Origin: Pseudooceanicola endophyticus
Lineage (GTDB): Bacteria; Pseudomonadota; Alphaproteobacteria; Rhodobacterales; Rhodobacteraceae
Direction of reading: 5' to 3'
Length of the DNA: 64,000 nt
Assembly: GCF_018760365.1 (NCBI RefSeq)
Contig: NZ_JAHIAB010000007.1
Location: 186,001-250,000 of the forward strand
The notes under the pieces are model-generated. The model was given only the letters and a program-made list of their open reading frames with translations, did no database searches and was not told where the DNA came from. This document shows, in pieces, positions 17,136 to 24,659 of this stretch (position 1 is its first letter; every line of letters starts with the position of its first letter). A program made the translations under genes and the position numbers.

Positions 17136-19049
17136 ATGCGCAAGCAGTTCTCGGCGTCGCCCGGAGGGTACAGGGACACCATCGCACAGGTCCTGAACAG
17201 CCGTTTCATGCAGCCCCTGCTGATCGCAGCGGCGGTGCTGTGCATTCTGACGATCCCGGCGCTGAACTTCCTTGTCAGCAACCGCTTCTCGGAGGCGCAG
17301 ATCGCCGCCAACCAGCTGCCCACCGCCCTGCAGCAGCTGGAACGCAACATCGGCTACTCGGGCTTCATCCACAATTTCAAGAATGCCATCCTGCGCCCGG
17401 CGGAGCCGCGCTACTACGACCTCGCGATCGAGGATTACGAATCCGCGATGGTCGAGCTGCGCACCATCGACAGGCTGGTCGAGGCGCTGGACCGGCCGCT
17501 GGACATCTCGGCACTGGAAAACACGCTGGAACAGTACCGCAGGAATATCGACGTGGCCCGCACTGCCGCCGCCGGCGGCGCCAGCATCCCCGAGGTCGAC
17601 GCCCTGGTGCGGGTGGATGATGCGCCGGCACGCCGGGACCTGGATGCGATCCACGACCAGGCCCAGGCGGCACTGGACGACTGGCTGCGCCGGGACCGGC
17701 TGATCGCGCGGCTGCAGATCCTGGGGCTGACGCTGCTGCTGCTGACCATTGCCGCGGTGGTGATCCTGATCCTGATCGGCACCGGCAAGGCCCGTCGCGA
17801 CCGTCTGCGCGAGGCCGGAGAGCTGAAGGACCGCATCAATGCCCTCAGCCAGCTGACCGCCGGGATCGCCCATGACGTCAACAACCTGCTGGCCACGATC
17901 TACTACGCCGTAGAGCTGGCGCTGGACGACAAGATCCCCGACACCTCCGCACGCTTCCTGGAAAGCGGGCGGCGGGCGATCCTGCGCGGCCAGGCGCTGA
18001 CCGGTCGGCTGCTGGCCTTTGCCCGGCCCCAGCCCGGCCAGGCCCGGAGCCTGTCGGTGCAGGCGCTCTTCTCTGCCGCGGAGGCCCGCCTGGCCCCCGA
18101 CCTGGCCAGCGGGGTCACCCTGCACCTGGCCGAGGACCCCGCCGGTCTGACCCTGTTCTGCGACCAGACCCAGATGGAGGAGGCGCTGTTCAGCCTGTTG
18201 CAGAACGCCAACGAGGCGATCCAGCGCAGCGGCAAGGGGGGCCGGATCACCCTGACCGCCCGCAAGAGCCCCGGGTTGCAGGCCTTCATGCGTACCGATC
18301 GCGACACCACGCGCCCGGCGCTTGGCATGGCGATGACACCTTCGGCGGCGAAATCCCCGGTGAAGGGCCTGGTGGAGCTGATCGTGGAGGACGACGGCCC
18401 CGGCATGTCCGCGAACATCCGGCGCCGCGCCTTCGAACCCTTCTACACCTCCAAGGCCGACCACGCGGGCTCTGGCCTGGGACTGGCGATCACCTACGGC
18501 TATGTCCAGAGCACCGGCGGCGACATGAAGATCACCTCGCGCCCCGGGGCCGGGACGGCCGTCCACATGCTGCTGCCCCAGGGCGGCAAGATCCGCCCCG
18601 CCGAGGACACCCCGCCCGAAGAGGCCTTCCCCCCCGAGGACAGCAGCCCGTCCCACAAGGGCAACCGCGTCCTGCTGGTCGAGGACGAGGCGACGCTGCG
18701 CGACCTGATGCGGATTTCGCTGGAGAACAGCGGCTACCTGGTGCGGGTCGCCGATGATGGGGCCAGCGCCCTCAGCCAGCTGCGCGCCGGAGTGGAGTTC
18801 GACCTGCTGGTGACCGATATCGTGATGCCCGGCCCCATCGACGGCTTCCGCCTGGCCGAGCATGTCGCCCGGATGCGGCCCGGCGTGCCGATCCTCTACC
18901 AGACCGGTAACACCGGCCCGGATCTGGCCGCGCGGATGGTGGTGCAGGCGCCGATCCTGCTCAAGCCCTGCTCTCCGGAGGACCTGGAGACCGCGATCCG
19001 CACGGCGCTGGACCTGGCGGCGCAGCGCAGGGCCGACGCGCAGGACTGA
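17136..19049 (+). CDS. Hybrid sensor histidine kinase with C-terminal receiver
   Basis: A 637-residue protein. Two membrane helices, at about 25-45 and 190-213, bracket a roughly 145-residue periplasmic sensor region that is mostly helical and matches no domain I recognise. A short linker leads to the H-box LSQLTAGIAHDVNNLLAT with the phospho-accepting His near residue 246. The ATP-binding domain has the N-box LLQNANEAI, the G1 box DDGPGM and the G2 box GSGLGLAI. After an acidic Pro/Glu linker a receiver domain carries DIVMPGP with the acceptor Asp near 561 and the conserved Lys in LLKPCSPEDL. The AHDVNNLL form resembles kinases of the NtrB/FixL-like class often paired with separate regulators. 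No DNA-binding partner is adjacent; the convergent receiver protein is the nearest candidate partner. Confidence 0.93.
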   Translation: MRKQFSASPGGYRDTIAQVLNSRFMQPLLIAAAVLCILTIPALNFLVSNRFSEAQIAANQLPTALQQLERNIGYSGFIHNFKNAILRPAEPRYYDLAIEDYESAMVELRTIDRLVEALDRPLDISALENTLEQYRRNIDVARTAAAGGASIPEVDALVRVDDAPARRDLDAIHDQAQAALDDWLRRDRLIARLQILGLTLLLLTIAAVVILILIGTGKARRDRLREAGELKDRINALSQLTAGIAHDVNNLLATIYYAVELALDDKIPDTSARFLESGRRAILRGQALTGRLLAFARPQPGQARSLSVQALFSAAEARLAPDLASGVTLHLAEDPAGLTLFCDQTQMEEALFSLLQNANEAIQRSGKGGRITLTARKSPGLQAFMRTDRDTTRPALGMAMTPSAAKSPVKGLVELIVEDDGPGMSANIRRRAFEPFYTSKADHAGSGLGLAITYGYVQSTGGDMKITSRPGAGTAVHMLLPQGGKIRPAEDTPPEEAFPPEDSSPSHKGNRVLLVEDEATLRDLMRISLENSGYLVRVADDGASALSQLRAGVEFDLLVTDIVMPGPIDGFRLAEHVARMRPGVPILYQTGNTGPDLAARMVVQAPILLKPCSPEDLETAIRTALDLAAQRRADAQD

Positions 19050-19060
19050 GCCGCGCCTCA

Positions 19061-19084
19061 GCGCCGGGCCCGACAGCCCGGCGC
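19061..19084. terminator. Shared hairpin between convergent signalling genes
   Basis: Nine-base perfect arms GCGCCGGGC (19061-19069) and GCCCGGCGC (19076-19084) with a six-base loop fill almost all of the 36-base gap between the convergent kinase and receiver genes. Its symmetry suits a bidirectional terminator, although no T run follows on either side. Confidence 0.55.
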
Positions 19085-19085
19085 G

Positions 19086-19499
19086 TCAGCCCTTCAGCAG
19101 GTCATCGATGGCGGCATGGAGCTTTTGCGGCGGCACCGGCTTTTCCAGCCGGATATTGGCGCCGGTGGTCTCTGCAATTTTCAGGAAATGCCCCTCCGAG
19201 GGGCCGCCCAGCACACCGGACATGGCGATGATCGGCACGCTGCGCTCGGTCGCGACGGGGCCGGTGCGCGTGCCGTTGCGCAGGAAACCGATCAGCCGCA
19301 GCCCGCCACTGCCCACCTGCACCCCCTTCTGCTGCACGAAGAGATCGGTGATCACCAGATCGTAGGCGGTGGCGTCGGCCTTCGCGATGGCCTCATCCGC
19401 CGAAGCGGCGATATCGACCTGATGGCCGCGCTTCTCGATGATCAGCGACAGCATGACGGCCTGGTCGACCTCGTCTTCCATGAGCAGGATGCGTGCCAT
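19086..19499 (-). CDS. Stand-alone response regulator receiver domain
   Basis: A 137-residue CheY-like protein with no output domain. The start is the ATG at 19497-19499, preceded by GGAGG at ideal distance; the frame extends upstream without family character. Acidic pocket residues are in LLMEDE (8-10), the phospho-acceptor is Asp52 (VITDLF), Ser94 stands in the switch position and Lys120 (RLEKPVPP) is conserved. After the acceptor Asp there is a longer loop than usual (QQKGVQVGSGG, about 57-67), which may alter the dimer face. It is convergent with the hybrid kinase gene and could be its phosphotransfer partner, or act by protein-protein contact as single-domain receivers do. Confidence 0.88.
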   Translation of the reverse strand: MARILLMEDEVDQAVMLSLIIEKRGHQVDIAASADEAIAKADATAYDLVITDLFVQQKGVQVGSGGLRLIGFLRNGTRTGPVATERSVPIIAMSGVLGGPSEGHFLKIAETTGANIRLEKPVPPQKLHAAIDDLLKG

Positions 19500-19599
19500 C
19501 GGACCTCCGCAGGCTGGGGCGCTCCCATGACATAATCCGGACCGCCCCGCCTTCAACATCTTGATGAATTGAAAAGGTAAACTTGCGGTGCACCCCGGA

Positions 19600-21348
19600 T
19601 CACTCTGCCGCAGCGCGGCGTTGCCGGCACTCTGGCGCGGCCAGCGCCGTCCAGGCGTCATATTGCGACAGGAAGACCTTGCCGTTCATCTGGTCGAGGA
19701 AATGCGTGCTCTTCAGACGGTCCATCACCGGCCCCTTCACCTCCGAGAGGTGCAGCCCGATGCCGGCGGTGCGCAGCCTCCGGCTGATCGCCTCCAGGCT
19801 TTCCAGCGCCGAATAGTCGATGGAGTTCACCGCCGAGCACATCAGAACCACGTTCTTCACCCGGCTTCCCCGGGCCAGCCGGTCGGCGATCTGGTCTTCC
19901 AGGAAATGGGCATTGACGAAATAGAGGCTTTCGTCGACGCGCAGCGACAGCAGCGCCGGGTCGGTCAGCACGTCGTGGCGGTTGATGTTGCGGAAATGCT
20001 GGCTGCCCGGCACCAGCCCCACCTCGGCGACATGCGGCTTGGTGGTCTTGTAGAGATGCAGCAGGATCGAGATGCCGACCCCGGTGGACACGCCCGCCTC
20101 GACCCCCAGGCCCAGCGTCACCAGGATGGTCGCGGCAACGGCCCAGAAATCGGCCTTGGAATAGGCCCAGGTCTTTTTCAGGATGCTGAAATCGACCAGC
20201 CCCAGCACGGCCACGATGATGGTGGCGGCCAGCGTCGCCTTGGGCAGGTAATGCACCAGCGGCGTCAGCAGGGCGGCGGCAATGGCCAGGCCAACGGCGG
20301 TGAAGGCCCCGGCAGCGGGGGTGCGCGCCCCGGCATCGTAGTTCACCACCGAGCGGGCAAAGCCCCCGGTCACCGGATAGCCACCGGTGAAGGCCGCGCC
20401 GATATTGGCCGCGCCAAGGGCGATCAGCTCCTGGTCCGGGTCGATGCGCTGGTTCTCCTTCGCCGCGAAGGTCTGCGCGACCGAGATGGACTCCACGAAA
20501 CCGATGATCGAGATCAGCAGCGCCGGCACGAACAGCGTGCCCAGCAGCGCCGGCGACAGGTCCGGCAGGGTCAGCGGCGGCAGCGCCTGGGGCACGTCGC
20601 CGACGATGGCAACGCCATGGGCACCAAGGTCGAAGGCCCAGACCGCCAGCGTCGAGGCGATGATCGCCAGCACCGGGCCGGTCTTGGCCAGCATCCCCGC
20701 CAGCCCGGGCTTCAGCCCCAGCCGGACCAGCGCCCCCTTCATCCCCTTGCGGACCCAGAACAGGAAAGCCGTGGCCAGCACGCCGATCACCAGCGTCACC
20801 ACATGGGTCTGGCCGATATGGGCAAAGATGCTCTCGATCACCTCGGGCATGGTGTCGCCCGAGGCCTGCACCCCCAGGATCGACTTCAGCTGGCTGACCG
20901 CGATCAGCAGCCCCGAGGCGGTGATGAAACCGGCGATCACCGGATGCGACAGGAAATTGGCGATAAAGCCCAGCCGGAACAGCCCGGTGAAGACCAGGAT
21001 CGCGCCCGAGAGCAGCGCCAGCGTCAGCGCGGCAGTGGCATAGCCCATGGAGCCCTGCTGGGCCACCTGCCCCACCGCCGTCGCCGTCATCAGCGACACG
21101 ACCGCCACCGGCCCCACCGCCAGCGCCCCCGAGGTGCCGAACAGCGTGTAAAGCAGGATCGGCACGATCGAGGCGTAGATCCCGGCCTCGGGTGGCAGAC
21201 CGGCCAGCAGCGCATAGGCCAGCGACTGCGGGATCAGCATGATCGTCACGATCAGCGCCGCCATCAGGTCGTTGGACAGCGTGGGCCGGTCATAGGCACG
21301 GCCCCATTTCAGGATGGGCAGGTAGCGGGAGAGGACGCGGGCGGCCAT
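19600..21348 (-). CDS. SulP family anion transporter with STAS domain
   Basis: A 582-residue SLC26/SulP transporter. The N-terminal 430 residues are a series of hydrophobic helices with the family signatures (SNDLMAALIVTIMLIPQSLAYALLAGLPPEAGIYASIVPILLYTLFG in the first helices, and the Gly/Ala-rich FTGGYPVTGGFARSVVN region). The C-terminal STAS domain (about 440-560) carries SAVNSIDYSALESLEAI. SulP proteins carry sulfate, bicarbonate or other anions. As the last gene of the persulfide cluster (96 bases after the dioxygenase-like gene), export or exchange of sulfite/sulfate made by that enzyme is the likely role here. The direction of transport and the substrate are inferred from context only. 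Confidence 0.9.
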   Translation of the reverse strand: MAARVLSRYLPILKWGRAYDRPTLSNDLMAALIVTIMLIPQSLAYALLAGLPPEAGIYASIVPILLYTLFGTSGALAVGPVAVVSLMTATAVGQVAQQGSMGYATAALTLALLSGAILVFTGLFRLGFIANFLSHPVIAGFITASGLLIAVSQLKSILGVQASGDTMPEVIESIFAHIGQTHVVTLVIGVLATAFLFWVRKGMKGALVRLGLKPGLAGMLAKTGPVLAIIASTLAVWAFDLGAHGVAIVGDVPQALPPLTLPDLSPALLGTLFVPALLISIIGFVESISVAQTFAAKENQRIDPDQELIALGAANIGAAFTGGYPVTGGFARSVVNYDAGARTPAAGAFTAVGLAIAAALLTPLVHYLPKATLAATIIVAVLGLVDFSILKKTWAYSKADFWAVAATILVTLGLGVEAGVSTGVGISILLHLYKTTKPHVAEVGLVPGSQHFRNINRHDVLTDPALLSLRVDESLYFVNAHFLEDQIADRLARGSRVKNVVLMCSAVNSIDYSALESLEAISRRLRTAGIGLHLSEVKGPVMDRLKSTHFLDQMNGKVFLSQYDAWTALAAPECRQRRAAAE

Positions 21349-21444
21349 CGGAAGATCCTTTCAGGGCGAGAGGCAGCACCTCCCGCGGGCGGGGCACGTG
21401 GTCCGCAGGGGTGGGCCACGGGACGTTTCTCTGGATCGAACGGC

Positions 21445-22329
21445 TCAGAGCCCGTTCAGCGGCACCTTGAGGAAGCGCTTGCCGTCTTCATCCGCCGGCG
21501 GCAGCTCTCCGCCGCGCATGTTGATCTGCAGCGAGGGGATGATCAGCTTGGGCATCGCCAGGGTGGCGTCCCGCTCGGTGCGGAACTTGACGAAGTCTTC
21601 CTTGGTCTTGCCTTCGCCGACATGGATGTTGTGGGCCTTTTCCTCGGCCACGGTGGTTTCCCAGCGGATGTCGCGGCCGTTGGGGCCGTAGTCGTGGCAC
21701 ATGAAAAGACGGGTCTCTCCGGGCAGCGCCAGCACCTTCTGGATCGAGTCGTACAGCGTCGCCGCATCGCCGCCGGGGAAATCGGCGCGGGCCGATCCGC
21801 CATCGGGCATGAACAGCGTGTCGCCGACGAAGGCCGCGTCTCCGATCACGTGCACCATGCAGGCGGGCGTGTGGCCGGGGGTGTGGATCACCCGGGCGGT
21901 CATGGTGCCGATGGTGTAGGTATCGCCATCCTCGAACAGCCGGTCGAACTGGCTGCCGTCACGCTGGAACTCCGTCCCCTCGTTGAAGACCTTGCCGAAG
22001 GTGTCCTGCACCACGGTGATCTTGGATCCGATACCCAGCTTGCCGCCCAGCTTCTTCTGGATGTAGGGCGCCGCCGAAAGGTGATCGGCATGGACATGGG
22101 TCTCGATCAGCCATTCCAGGGTCAGGCCGTGTTCCTCGACGAAGGCGATCATCGTGTCGGCATGGTCATAGGTGATCCGCCCGGCGGCATAGTCGATGTC
22201 CATGACGGAATCGATGATCGCGCAGGCCTGCGAAGCCGGGTCCTTCACCACATAGGAGATCGTGTTGGTGGCCGCATCGAAGAAGCCGGTGACATCCGGA
22301 TGGACGGGGGCGTTTGAATGCTCGGTCAT
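21445..22329 (-). CDS. Persulfide dioxygenase-like metallo-beta-lactamase fold hydrolase
   Basis: A 294-residue metallo-beta-lactamase fold protein of the ETHE1/Blh type. Metal ligands are visible as His78-Val-His80-Ala-Asp82-His83, His153 (HTPGHTPAC), Asp170 (FVGDTLFMPDGGSARADFPGG) and His212 (MCHDYGP). The SARADFPGGDA stretch is the hallmark of persulfide dioxygenases, which oxidise glutathione persulfide to sulfite using one iron bound by two His and one Asp. The enzyme acts in the cytoplasm. The neighbouring YeeE/YedE pair and SulP transporter make a sulfide/persulfide detoxification module, similar to rhizobial bigR-blh operons but with a Crp/Fnr-type instead of an ArsR-type regulator upstream. 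Confidence 0.9.
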   Translation of the reverse strand: MTEHSNAPVHPDVTGFFDAATNTISYVVKDPASQACAIIDSVMDIDYAAGRITYDHADTMIAFVEEHGLTLEWLIETHVHADHLSAAPYIQKKLGGKLGIGSKITVVQDTFGKVFNEGTEFQRDGSQFDRLFEDGDTYTIGTMTARVIHTPGHTPACMVHVIGDAAFVGDTLFMPDGGSARADFPGGDAATLYDSIQKVLALPGETRLFMCHDYGPNGRDIRWETTVAEEKAHNIHVGEGKTKEDFVKFRTERDATLAMPKLIIPSLQINMRGGELPPADEDGKRFLKVPLNGL

Positions 22330-22357
22330 GGCAGGGACTCCGGTCGGTAAGGTGGGT

Positions 22358-22798
22358 TCAGGAAGCGTGCGCTGCCTGGCGTTGGGACTGGACCATCTTC
22401 ACCCCCCGCGCAATGAGCAACCCGGCAATCAGCGCGCCGACGAAGAGGAAGACCTGGGGGATGCCCGTTCCGAGGGCCGGCAGGGCGCCGCCCGGGCAGA
22501 AGCCCGCGATGCCCCAGCCAATGCCGAAGGTCAGCGACCCCAGCACCAGGCGGGTGTCGATCAGGGTGGTGCCCGGCAGCTGGAAGCCGGTTTCGAACAG
22601 CGGGCGCTGGCGGCGGAAGACCAGCCGGTAGCCGGGGATCGCCACCAGCAGCGCGCCGCCCATGACGAAGGCCAGACTGGGGTCCCATGTGCCGGCGATA
22701 TCGAAGAAGTTCAGTACCTTGGCCGGGTTGATCATCCCCGAGATCGCAATGCCGGTCCCGAAGACCAGCCCGATGAGAAGAGCGGTAAGGTAGCGCAT
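22358..22798 (-). CDS. YeeE/YedE family half-size membrane protein (second of pair)
   Basis: A 146-residue membrane protein with four predicted helices. Family motifs are seen as GTGIAISGMINPAKVLNFFDIAGTWDPSLAFVMGGAL and FGIGWGIAGFCPGGALPALGTG, the latter with the conserved Cys in a Gly-rich turn. Full-length YeeE proteins take up thiosulfate through conserved Cys residues; here the fold is split over two genes. Its start ATG (22796-22798) shares one base with the stop of the other half (TGATG), and GGGAGG lies 9-14 bases upstream, so the two halves are translationally coupled and presumably assemble together. Transport of a reduced sulfur species for or from the persulfide dioxygenase is inferred. 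Confidence 0.88.
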   Translation of the reverse strand: MRYLTALLIGLVFGTGIAISGMINPAKVLNFFDIAGTWDPSLAFVMGGALLVAIPGYRLVFRRQRPLFETGFQLPGTTLIDTRLVLGSLTFGIGWGIAGFCPGGALPALGTGIPQVFLFVGALIAGLLIARGVKMVQSQRQAAHAS

Positions 22799-23232
22799 CA
22801 GAAGCCTCCCAGCACGTGGCGGGTGATGAAGACAGAGAGGAAGGCGCCGGCCATGAAGACCAGCGTGGCGATCATCGAGCGGCGCGAGAAGCGGGCATTG
22901 CCGCAGACCCCGTGCCCCGAGGTGCAGCCGCCGCCGTAGGACACGCCGATGCCCACCAGCACCCCGCCCAGCACGATGGCAAGGTTGCCGATCGGGATCT
23001 GCACGACCGGGCCCTTGCCGGTCAGCAGCAGCAGCGCCAGGGGTGCGGCCATCATGCCGATCAGCAGGCTGGCGCGGATGCCCCAGTCCTGGGTGATCCG
23101 CGTGCTCAGCAGGCCCGAGAGGATGCCGGTGGCACCGAAGATGCGCCCGTGCACGGCCATCAGCAGGACCGCGGCCGTGCCGATCAGCAGGCCGCCTCCC
23201 AACGAGGCCAGGGGGGTGAATGCGGTTTCCAT
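22798..23232 (-). CDS. YeeE/YedE family half-size membrane protein (first of pair)
   Basis: A 144-residue membrane protein. The start chosen is the ATG at 23230-23232 with GGAAGGA upstream; an ATG five codons earlier is also possible. The motifs GGLLIGTAAVLLMAVHGRIFGATGILSGLL and GVSYGGGCTSGHGVCGNARFSRRSMIATLVFM are the N-terminal-half signatures of the family, with two Cys in the GGGCTSGHGVCG turn that correspond to substrate-handling cysteines of YeeE-type thiosulfate transporters. It is the first gene of the four-gene sulfur operon and is preceded by the inverted repeats at 23278-23335. Confidence 0.88.
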   Translation of the reverse strand: METAFTPLASLGGGLLIGTAAVLLMAVHGRIFGATGILSGLLSTRITQDWGIRASLLIGMMAAPLALLLLTGKGPVVQIPIGNLAIVLGGVLVGIGVSYGGGCTSGHGVCGNARFSRRSMIATLVFMAGAFLSVFITRHVLGGF

Positions 23233-23277
23233 GTCCTGTCCTTCCATCCGCCGGGGCGCGGGGCCCCGGCCCGGTGT

Positions 23278-23341
23278 GTTTCATGAAACGCTGTGTCGCA
23301 CGTCACCTGCCATTGTGACGGTGACTAGATCACCGAACCAA
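23278..23341 (-). promoter_or_regulatory. Promoter and two palindromes in front of the sulfur operon
   Basis: A 12-base perfect palindrome GTTTCATGAAAC lies at 23278-23289. A second inverted repeat, CGGTGA-CTAGA-TCACCG, lies at 23319-23335. On the minus strand the latter falls exactly in the spacer between a -35-like TTGGTT (complement of 23336-23341) and a -10-like CACAAT (complement of 23312-23317, spacer 18). Occupancy of the repeat would therefore control the promoter of the YeeE-YeeE-dioxygenase-SulP operon. The Crp/Fnr regulator encoded directly upstream is the natural candidate, although the five-base centre differs from classical CRP sites. Confidence 0.5.
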
Positions 23342-23399
23342 GAAAAAGATGCAGAAAATCGAATGCCGGCCCGAAATCCGCCCGCGCCCCGAAATCCGG

Positions 23400-24074
23400 T
23401 CAGCCTGCCGAGCGCGCCATGCGTTCGAGCCCGGCGCGCCCGGTGATCTTCACGGCGCCGCGGGATTGCTCGACCCAGCCGCGGCGCTGGAAATCCGCCA
23501 GCGTGCGCGAGATCACCTCGCGCGCGGTGCCCAGTTCGTTGGCCAGCACCTGATGGGTGGCATGAACCGTGTCGTCGGTCCCGGCCAGCTCCAGCAGGCG
23601 GGCGGCCAGCCGCACGTCAAGGCGCTGGAACACGATGTCATCGATCAGCGTCAGCAGATCGGTGATCCGGCGCGAGAAGGCACGGAACACCATTTGCCGG
23701 AACAGCGGAGAGCGCGCCACAAGGCTGTCGAAGGTCACGCGCGAGATCGCCAGCGCCTCGACGTCGGTCTCGGCGACGCCATCGGCAGAGTAATCCTCGT
23801 AGGCCAACATGCAGGCGGTGGTCATCACGCAGCTGTCGCCGGCATGAACCCGGTAGAGCGAGACCTCGCGCCCGGTTTCCGACTTCTGCTGCACCCGCAC
23901 GGTGCCCTGCACCAGCATCAGCAGGTTGTCACCGCTGTCGCCGGGCTGAAAGATCTGCTCTCCGGCGGCATAATGCACCAGGCGACTGCCCTTCACGAGT
24001 TCCTCGCGCAGGTCCTCGGGCAGATCCGCGAGGCCGTCGAAACGCGCCAGCCAATCCTGTTTGAGAAAGGTCAT
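23400..24074 (-). CDS. Crp/Fnr family regulator, candidate sulfur-responsive thiol switch
   Basis: A 224-residue Crp/Fnr protein. The cyclic-nucleotide-binding-like beta-roll covers about 20-125 (YAAGEQIFQPGDSGDNLLMLVQGTVRV), followed by the dimer helix and a winged helix-turn-helix at about 170-205 whose recognition helix reads TAREVISRTLADFQRRG, with the family's E-x-x-S-R. The Fnr iron-sulfur N-terminal cysteines are absent. The only two cysteines are Cys82 and Cys88 (GDSCVMTTACML), a C-x5-C pair inside the beta-roll. It lies on the same strand just upstream of the persulfide operon, separated by a 167-base promoter region. Sensing of persulfide or redox state through the Cys pair is inference. 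Confidence 0.9.
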   Translation of the reverse strand: MTFLKQDWLARFDGLADLPEDLREELVKGSRLVHYAAGEQIFQPGDSGDNLLMLVQGTVRVQQKSETGREVSLYRVHAGDSCVMTTACMLAYEDYSADGVAETDVEALAISRVTFDSLVARSPLFRQMVFRAFSRRITDLLTLIDDIVFQRLDVRLAARLLELAGTDDTVHATHQVLANELGTAREVISRTLADFQRRGWVEQSRGAVKITGRAGLERMARSAG

Positions 24075-24659
24075 CGGGGTCTCCGGTCGAACTGGCCCGA
24101 GTATAGGCCAGCCCCGGCAGAGGGAAAAGCCGCAGCGTGTCGCGCCCCCTGCCGTCCCCTGCCAGGAGCGGGCGGCGCTCCAATTACCATTAGTCGGATA
24201 TCATTTTAAATAGATGCATCCCCACGGAATTAATGGAACCCTCATCCATTAGCGCTAACGCGGGTTTTTCCGACCCGCCCCATTAACGATACGATACGGT
24301 TTTCAACTGGACAGTCGCCGGGATCTCGACAAAGTGGCGGCACGGGTGGCCGCCAGCGGCGCCACCACGACGGAAATCGGTCACTGACGGACTGATTCGC
24401 CCCTTGTTTGTCCGGGTGTGTAGGACCAACAGAGCCAATAAAACTTGGCATCTGAGCGCGATTTCTATATCCGCCGACAATCCCCGGAACCGTCCCGTTT
24501 CTACCCGATCGCGCGATTCGCCTACCCCTTCGGATAGGACATCTTTCCAAAGAACACCCCGCTCTGCCCGAAGTAATATTGCTGGGCGGATGCCATTTAC
24601 CTTAATCAATGGAACCCGGGACTATTCAAAACACGCCTATAATCCGCAAAGGAAACAAA
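24075..24659. other. 585-base intergenic region, locally AT-rich, with repeated CCATTA
   Basis: No gene is convincing here. The left end holds the promoter region of the Crp/Fnr gene, with a TATACT -10-like box on the minus strand (complement of 24100-24105) and a weak -35. From 24181 to 24300 the DNA is much richer in A/T than its surroundings and has CCATTA at 24187, 24246 and 24280 and inverted at 24231, plus a 10-base palindrome TTAGCGCTAA at 24249-24258. The rest is a long leader for the sqdB-like gene. A TATAAT at 24638 is too close to the start codon to be its -10 box. Confidence 0.6.

Noticed and set aside
24638-24643. Perfect TATAAT as -10 box of the sqdB-like gene
   Set aside because: Only 16 bases before the start codon with the ribosome site in between, and no -35 box at 16-18 bases.
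24609-24659. An earlier start for the sqdB-like gene
   Set aside because: Adds 17 residues absent from the family before the NAD-binding turn; the ATG at 24660 has a good AAAGGA site.
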